From an uncultured Opitutales bacterium (lineage in GTDB: Bacteria > Verrucomicrobiota > Verrucomicrobiia > Opitutales > Intestinicryptomonadaceae), in assembly GCA_900548275.1 (NCBI GenBank), contig URJY01000001.1, positions 271,801-335,800 on the forward strand: a DNA stretch of 64,000 bases. The letters run 5' to 3'. Numbering within the stretch: position 1 is the stretch's first letter; each line of letters begins with the position of its first letter. The position numbers and the translations under genes were made by a program. Under the pieces are notes generated by a model. The model was not told the DNA's origin and ran no database searches. It worked only from the letters and a program-made list of their open reading frames with translations. Of this stretch, positions 60,432 through 64,000 are shown in pieces.

Positions 60432-61700
60432 TTATTTTGCGACGCGCGAAATTGCGTCCGTAATCCGCCGCACTTGGTCGGCAGTGGAAATGAAGGGCGG
60501 CATAGTGTACAGGAGTTTTCCGAACGGGCGCAGCCAAACGCCCGAATCGACAAGCACTTTCTGGACTGCGGGCACGTCGATTTGTCCGCGCATTTCGAGA
60601 ACGCCGATAGCCCCGAGCACGCGCACGTCGGCGACGCTTTCGCGCGATTTAAGCGGCAGAAGTCCCTCTTTCAACACGCGTTCGATGTTCGCGACCTTTT
60701 CGGCGATTCCGCCGTTTTGCGCTATGTCGACCGCCGCGTTTGCCGCCGCGCACGCAAGCGGATTTGCCATAAAAGTGGGTCCGTGCATAAAAGTTCCCAC
60801 GCCGAAATTCGAGATTGTATCGGCAACGTTTTCGCTTGCGAGCGTCGCCGCAAAGCTAAGATACCCGCCCGTCAACGCCTTGCCGAGGCACATAATATCG
60901 GGCTTTACCCCCGCCCATTCCGAGGCGAACATTTTGCCCGACCGTCCGAAGCCCGTCGCGATTTCGTCGAGAATCAGAAGCACGCCGTATTCGTCGCAGA
61001 GGGCTTTCAGCTCGCGCAGATATTGCGGATGGTAGAAGCGCATTCCGCCCGCGCCCTGCACAATCGGCTCTATGATTACGGCGGCGAGCTCGTCCGATTT
61101 TTCGGCGAAAAGTCCGCGCATCGGTTCGATGTCGGACGCGTCCCAACCGCCGTCGAAGCGCGATTCGGGGCGCGGCGCGAAATAGTTTATCGGCAGCCCG
61201 CCCGAGAAGAGCGAGTGCATTCCGTTGACGGGGTCGCAGACCGACATCGCGTGCCAAGTGTCGCCGTGGTATCCGCCGCGCGCGGTCGCGAATTTCGTGC
61301 GCTTTTCGTCGCCCTTCGCCCGCCAGTACTGCAACGCCATTTTCATCGCAACTTCGACCGACACCGAACCCGAGTCGCAAAAGAACACCCGTTCAAGCCC
61401 CGTCATATCGGAGAGCGTTTTTGCCAGCTTCACCGCGCCCTCGTGCGTTATTCCGCCGAACATAACGTGGCTTGTCTTTTCGAGCTGCGCCTTGACCTCC
61501 GCGTCGATTTTCGGATTTTTGTAGCCGTAGGCGACAGCCCACCACGACGACATTCCGTCTATGACCCTGCGCCCGTCGGCGAGGTTGAGATACACGCCCT
61601 CAGCCGAATCGACAACGTACGGAGTCGGCGGATTTTTCGTGCTGGCGTAGGGGTGCCAGACGTGGCGGCGGTCGAGTTCGATTATCCGTTCAATATTCAT
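60432..61700 (-). CDS. bioA: Adenosylmethionine--8-amino-7-oxononanoate aminotransferase
   Basis: A PLP aminotransferase that uses SAM as amino donor to make 7,8-diaminopelargonate. The 422 residues begin DRRHVWHPYASTKNP (substrate-binding) and contain GMSSWWAVAYGY, VFFCDSGSVSVEVAMK, GGYHGDTWHAM, LILDEIATGFGRSG and the PLP lysine Lys274 in CLGKALTGGYL. The WHPYAS and GMSSWW motifs separate BioA from other class III aminotransferases. It overlaps the end of bioB by 11 bases. Confidence 0.96.
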   Translation of the reverse strand: MNIERIIELDRRHVWHPYASTKNPPTPYVVDSAEGVYLNLADGRRVIDGMSSWWAVAYGYKNPKIDAEVKAQLEKTSHVMFGGITHEGAVKLAKTLSDMTGLERVFFCDSGSVSVEVAMKMALQYWRAKGDEKRTKFATARGGYHGDTWHAMSVCDPVNGMHSLFSGGLPINYFAPRPESRFDGGWDASDIEPMRGLFAEKSDELAAVIIEPIVQGAGGMRFYHPQYLRELKALCDEYGVLLILDEIATGFGRSGKMFASEWAGVKPDIMCLGKALTGGYLSFAATLASENVADTISNFGVGTFMHGPTFMANPLACAAANAAVDIAQNGGIAEKVANIERVLKEGLLPLKSRESVADVRVLGAIGVLEMRGQIDVPAVQKVLVDSGVWLRPFGKLLYTMPPFISTADQVRRITDAISRVAK

Positions 61701-62637
61701 AGCCGAGTCGGTCGAGCATTTTGAAGTCGGAGTCGAGCGACGACCCGACGGTCGTAAGCATATCGCCCATCAGGATTGCGCTCACGCCCGAGTGCAGCGC
61801 ACGCTCCTGTTCGCAGCGTATCGCGGCGCGTCCGCCCGCAAAGCGTATGTGCGCGCGCGGATTCATCAGCCGGAATATCGCGAACGAAAGCAGAATTTCG
61901 TCGGTCGAAAGCGGCGGGGTGTTCTCGAGCGGCGTTCCCTTTATCGGCTGCAAAATGTTCATCGGAATCGAATCGACCTCCAGATTCGCGAGCGTGTCGG
62001 CAAGCTCCGCGCGCTGTTCGAAAGTCTCGCCCATCCCGATTATTCCGCCGCTGCATATGCTAAGCCCCGCTTCGCGCGCGGCGCGTATCGAGTTTATTTT
62101 GTCGTCAATCGTGTGCGTCGTGCAGAGTTTGGGGAAGTACGACGGCGCGGTTTCGAGGTTGCAGTGGAAGCGCGTCATTCCCGCCGCCGCGAGCCTTTCG
62201 AATTGCGGTCTTGTCAGCAGCCCGAACGAGCCGCAAAGCTCAATGCCGCCCTCTTTTTTTATCGCCGCGAAAGCGTCGCAGAGTTTTGAAATGTCGGCGT
62301 CCGACACGCTTCTGCCGCTCGTTACGAGCGAGAACCTGCGCACGCCCCTCTCCCTGAAATATCGGGCGTGTTCGAGAGCCGACTCCGCCGAAACGTAGTC
62401 GTAGACGTCGCAGCCCGTCGAATAGTGCGCCGACTGTGCGCACCACTTGCAGTTTTCCGAGCACCTGCCCGAGTGCGCGTTCATTATCGAACAGGTGTCC
62501 ACTTTGCGTCCGAGAAAGTGCGTGCGAACCGCGTCGGCAGCGGCGCAGATTTCGTCGAGCGGCGCGTTTTTTGCAAGTTCGAGTGCGTCTTTGCGGGAAA
62601 GCCTTGTCCCGCCGATGATTTTTTCGGAAATGTCCAT
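61690..62637 (-). CDS. bioB: Biotin synthase
   Basis: A radical-SAM enzyme that inserts sulfur into dethiobiotin. The 315-residue protein has the 4Fe-4S motif CSENCKWC (Cys59, Cys63, Cys66), NLETAPSYFP, GLSICSGGIIGMGE and SIPMNILQPIKGTP, with the auxiliary-cluster arginine in HIRFAGGR. I use the ATG at 62637; an upstream TTG (62655) would overlap a likely -10 element. It is the first gene of bioB-A-F-GC-D. No BirA operator (TTGTAAACC-type dyad) is visible upstream, and no biotin repressor gene is in the window. Confidence 0.95.
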   Translation of the reverse strand: MDISEKIIGGTRLSRKDALELAKNAPLDEICAAADAVRTHFLGRKVDTCSIMNAHSGRCSENCKWCAQSAHYSTGCDVYDYVSAESALEHARYFRERGVRRFSLVTSGRSVSDADISKLCDAFAAIKKEGGIELCGSFGLLTRPQFERLAAAGMTRFHCNLETAPSYFPKLCTTHTIDDKINSIRAAREAGLSICSGGIIGMGETFEQRAELADTLANLEVDSIPMNILQPIKGTPLENTPPLSTDEILLSFAIFRLMNPRAHIRFAGGRAAIRCEQERALHSGVSAILMGDMLTTVGSSLDSDFKMLDRLGYEY

Positions 62638-62653
62638 ATTCAGAAAATCCGTC

Positions 62654-62682
62654 AATCAAAGCAGATTCGGCGGGCGTGTCAA
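62654..62682 (-). promoter_or_regulatory. Candidate promoter of the biotin operon
   Basis: On the minus strand a perfect TTGACA (62682-62677), a 17-base spacer, then a weak TTGATT (62659-62654). The predicted transcript would start about ten bases before the bioB ATG. The opposite strand leads to dapF. Confidence 0.42.
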
Positions 62683-62745
62683 ATATTTCGGGACTCAAAA
62701 AAGTCTTGAAAACGCGCGGGCGAGAATGCAAATTTTTCCGCCGTT

Positions 62746-63606
62746 ATGAAATTCTCGAAATATCACGCACTCGGAAACGACTATCTGGTACTCGACCCCG
62801 TCGACTGCCCCAAATGCCCCGAAGGAATCGATGTGGTCAAGATATGCCACCGCAATTTCGGGCTCGGTTCCGACGGCATCCTTTTCGGACCCGAGAAGTC
62901 GGACAAGGCCGACTTCAAGCTGCGCATTCTCAATCCCGACGCGTCGGAAGCCGAAAAGAGCGGCAACGGGCTGCGCATTTTCTCGCGCTATCTCTTCGAC
63001 ACCAAGCGCGTAAGGGAAGACGAGGAATTTTCGGTAGACACGCTCGGCGGCGTCGTAAAATGCACCGTCTCGGAGGGCGGCAACAAGATTACCGTCGAGA
63101 TGGGCAAGGTGAGCTTCGACGCAAAGAAAATCCCCGTGCTCGGCGTCGACGGCGAGGTCGTGAACAAGCAGTTCGAAATCGACGGCAAGAAATACGACTA
63201 CTGTTGCGCCACAGTCGGCAATCCCCACTGCGTACTGCCGATGAAGGAGGTTTCGTCCGAAATCGCCCACGCGCTCGGTCCGAAAATCGAGAATATGACT
63301 TCGCTTTTCCCGAACCGCACGAACGTCCAGTTCCTGCAGGTGCTCGACCGCAACAACATCAAGATTGAAATCTGGGAGCGCGGCGCGGGTTATACGCTCG
63401 CTTCGGGCAGCAGTTCGAGCGCGGCGGCTTCCGTCGCCCACAAGCTCGGTCTCTGCGACGGCGACATAACCGTGCATATGGAGGGCGGCGACCTTTCCAT
63501 CAAAATAGCCCCCGATTTCTCCATCACGATGACGGGGCCCGCAACGCCCGTCGGCGTATACGAGATGTCGCCCGAGGTGCTCTCGCAGGTTGTTCCGCTC
63601 AAGTAG
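62746..63606 (+). CDS. dapF: Diaminopimelate epimerase family protein with both catalytic cysteines replaced by serine
   Basis: DapF interconverts LL- and meso-diaminopimelate for cell-wall and lysine synthesis, using two cysteines as acid and base. The 286-residue protein matches the family throughout: HALGNDYLVLD, RNFGLGSDGILFG, NPDASEAEKSGNG, TVGNPHCVLPM, NRTNVQFLQVLD and ERGAGYTLASGSSSSAAA. But the first catalytic position, normally CGNG, is Ser72 (AGC at 62959-62961). The second, normally ACGxG, is Ser220 (TCG at 63403-63405). I checked both codons in the nucleotide sequence. Whether it retains epimerase activity is open. It is divergent from bioB by 108 bases and followed by a hairpin terminator. 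Confidence 0.9.
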   Translation: MKFSKYHALGNDYLVLDPVDCPKCPEGIDVVKICHRNFGLGSDGILFGPEKSDKADFKLRILNPDASEAEKSGNGLRIFSRYLFDTKRVREDEEFSVDTLGGVVKCTVSEGGNKITVEMGKVSFDAKKIPVLGVDGEVVNKQFEIDGKKYDYCCATVGNPHCVLPMKEVSSEIAHALGPKIENMTSLFPNRTNVQFLQVLDRNNIKIEIWERGAGYTLASGSSSSAAASVAHKLGLCDGDITVHMEGGDLSIKIAPDFSITMTGPATPVGVYEMSPEVLSQVVPLK

Positions 63607-63628
63607 GCGGGCTTTCCGTTTCGCGATA

Positions 63629-63672
63629 TGCGGCGGCTTTTCCGTCTTTTTCGGAAGTCGCCGCACGTTTTA
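63629..63672 (+). terminator. Probable terminator of dapF
   Basis: TGCGGCG (63629-63635) pairs with CGCCGCA (63659-63665), and inside it TTCCG (63640-63644) pairs with CGGAA (63652-63656). A short T stretch follows. The stem is strong but the T tract is weak. Confidence 0.55.
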
Positions 63673-63768
63673 ATGTATAAAAATTTCGTAAAAATTAGCT
63701 TGAAAGGCACTCGCTCTTTCGGCAATATGCGAGAGATATTTTAAAAATCAGACAGAAAAGGTTAATTT

Positions 63769-63942
63769 ATGCCCAGAGAAATCGTTATCATCGAATGCAC
63801 TGAAGCACGCAAAGAAGGCAAGTCGCCCTCGCGCTATATGACTACGCGCAACCCGCGCAAACCCGACGGCAAGAAAGTCGAAAAGATGAAGTACAATCCG
63901 TCGCTCAAGCGCAGAACCCTCCACAAGGAAATCAAGAAATAG
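63769..63942 (+). CDS. rpmG: 50S ribosomal protein L33
   Basis: A 57-residue ribosomal protein. The translation begins [17 protein letters not shown], continues with [16 protein letters not shown] and ends [17 protein letters not shown], the L33 pattern. The form lacks CxxC zinc motifs (only one Cys), so it is the zinc-free type. It lies 162 bases after dapF, which includes a terminator, and so probably has its own promoter in the AT-rich region 63670-63760. Confidence 0.93.
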   Translation: MPREIVIIECTEARKEGKSPSRYMTTRNPRKPDGKKVEKMKYNPSLKRRTLHKEIKK

Positions 63943-63966
63943 GCAGCAAAGGCGAAGCCCTTGACG

Positions 63967-63982
63967 GCAGGCTGCAGCCTGC
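63967..63982. repeat. 16-bp perfect palindrome at the right edge
   Basis: GCAGGCTGCAGCCTGC is its own reverse complement and lies 25 bases after rpmG, followed by ACGGCTACGG. It could be a terminator stem or part of a dispersed intergenic repeat cut by the window end; no second copy was noticed in the window. Confidence 0.4.
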
Positions 63983-64000
63983 ACGGCTACGGAACTTCGT

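Noticed and set aside
62638..62745. BirA operator between bioB and dapF
   Set aside because: No TTGTAAACC/GGTTAACAA-like dyad is visible in the 108 bases.

Overview
The window reads as a compact chromosomal segment of a diderm heterotroph, most likely a member of Verrucomicrobiota (Opitutae-like). This placement is an inference. It rests on a GC-rich, AAA/GAA-loving codon style, an OprO/P-type porin with a TLEQKGMITREEA-like N-terminus, secreted GH123/DUF4091 and giant GH2-type proteins, McsAB-ClpC in an outer-membrane organism, and a BioG-BioC fusion. I see no rRNA or tRNA genes, insertion sequences, prophage genes or CRISPR arrays. Genes are packed tightly, with many 1-4 nt stop/start overlaps (TGATG, ATGA, TAATG).

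Layout. 1-3.9 kb: partial cation-efflux gene, stand-alone CoaB, and a minus-strand scpB-pheA-UPF0235 operon. 4.1-7.6 kb: ilvD-yicC, then rpmI-rplT closed by a strong terminator. 7.7-26.3 kb: a long plus-strand series made of a secreted DUF4091 protein, pheS-pheT-tatC, an oligopeptide-type ABC binding lipoprotein with a fused two-domain permease, an unknown secreted protein, priA, an AsmA-like membrane protein, purN and a divergent murB. 26.3-34.7 kb (minus): an MsbA-like exporter, a 1387-residue GH2-like protein, and sucC-sucD. 35-37.7 kb: an MscS channel and a secreted metallophosphoesterase. 37.8-46.4 kb (minus): an AT-richer ycjX-ycjF pair, clpC, mcsB-mcsA, and a divergent long purA. 46.6-51.9 kb: a periplasmic redox cluster with a YVTN-propeller/di-heme cytochrome, a porin, a Tat-exported sulfide:quinone-reductase-like flavoprotein and a lipoprotein. 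51.9-56.6 kb: OGG1-like and AlkD-like base-repair enzymes facing psd and recD2. 56.6-62.6 kb: a biotin operon bioB-A-F-GC-D plus a HAD phosphatase. 62.7-64 kb: a DapF homologue lacking both catalytic cysteines, then rpmG.

How it fits together. The biotin operon encodes pimeloyl-ACP formation (BioC methyltransferase and BioG esterase in one chain) through to biotin. McsA-McsB-ClpC forms a protein-arginine-phosphorylation and unfolding module without a CtsR repressor gene beside it. TatC at 15 kb would export the twin-arginine flavoprotein at 50 kb.

Points most worth a second look are: the Ser/Ser DapF; the SQR/di-heme-cytochrome/porin cluster, whose SQR carries an internal CxxCH; the fused DppB-DppC-type permease; the GH2-like protein with Thr at the expected acid/base position; the divergent PurA; and the AT-rich YcjX/YcjF island. 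No clearly new multi-gene defence or biosynthetic system was found.
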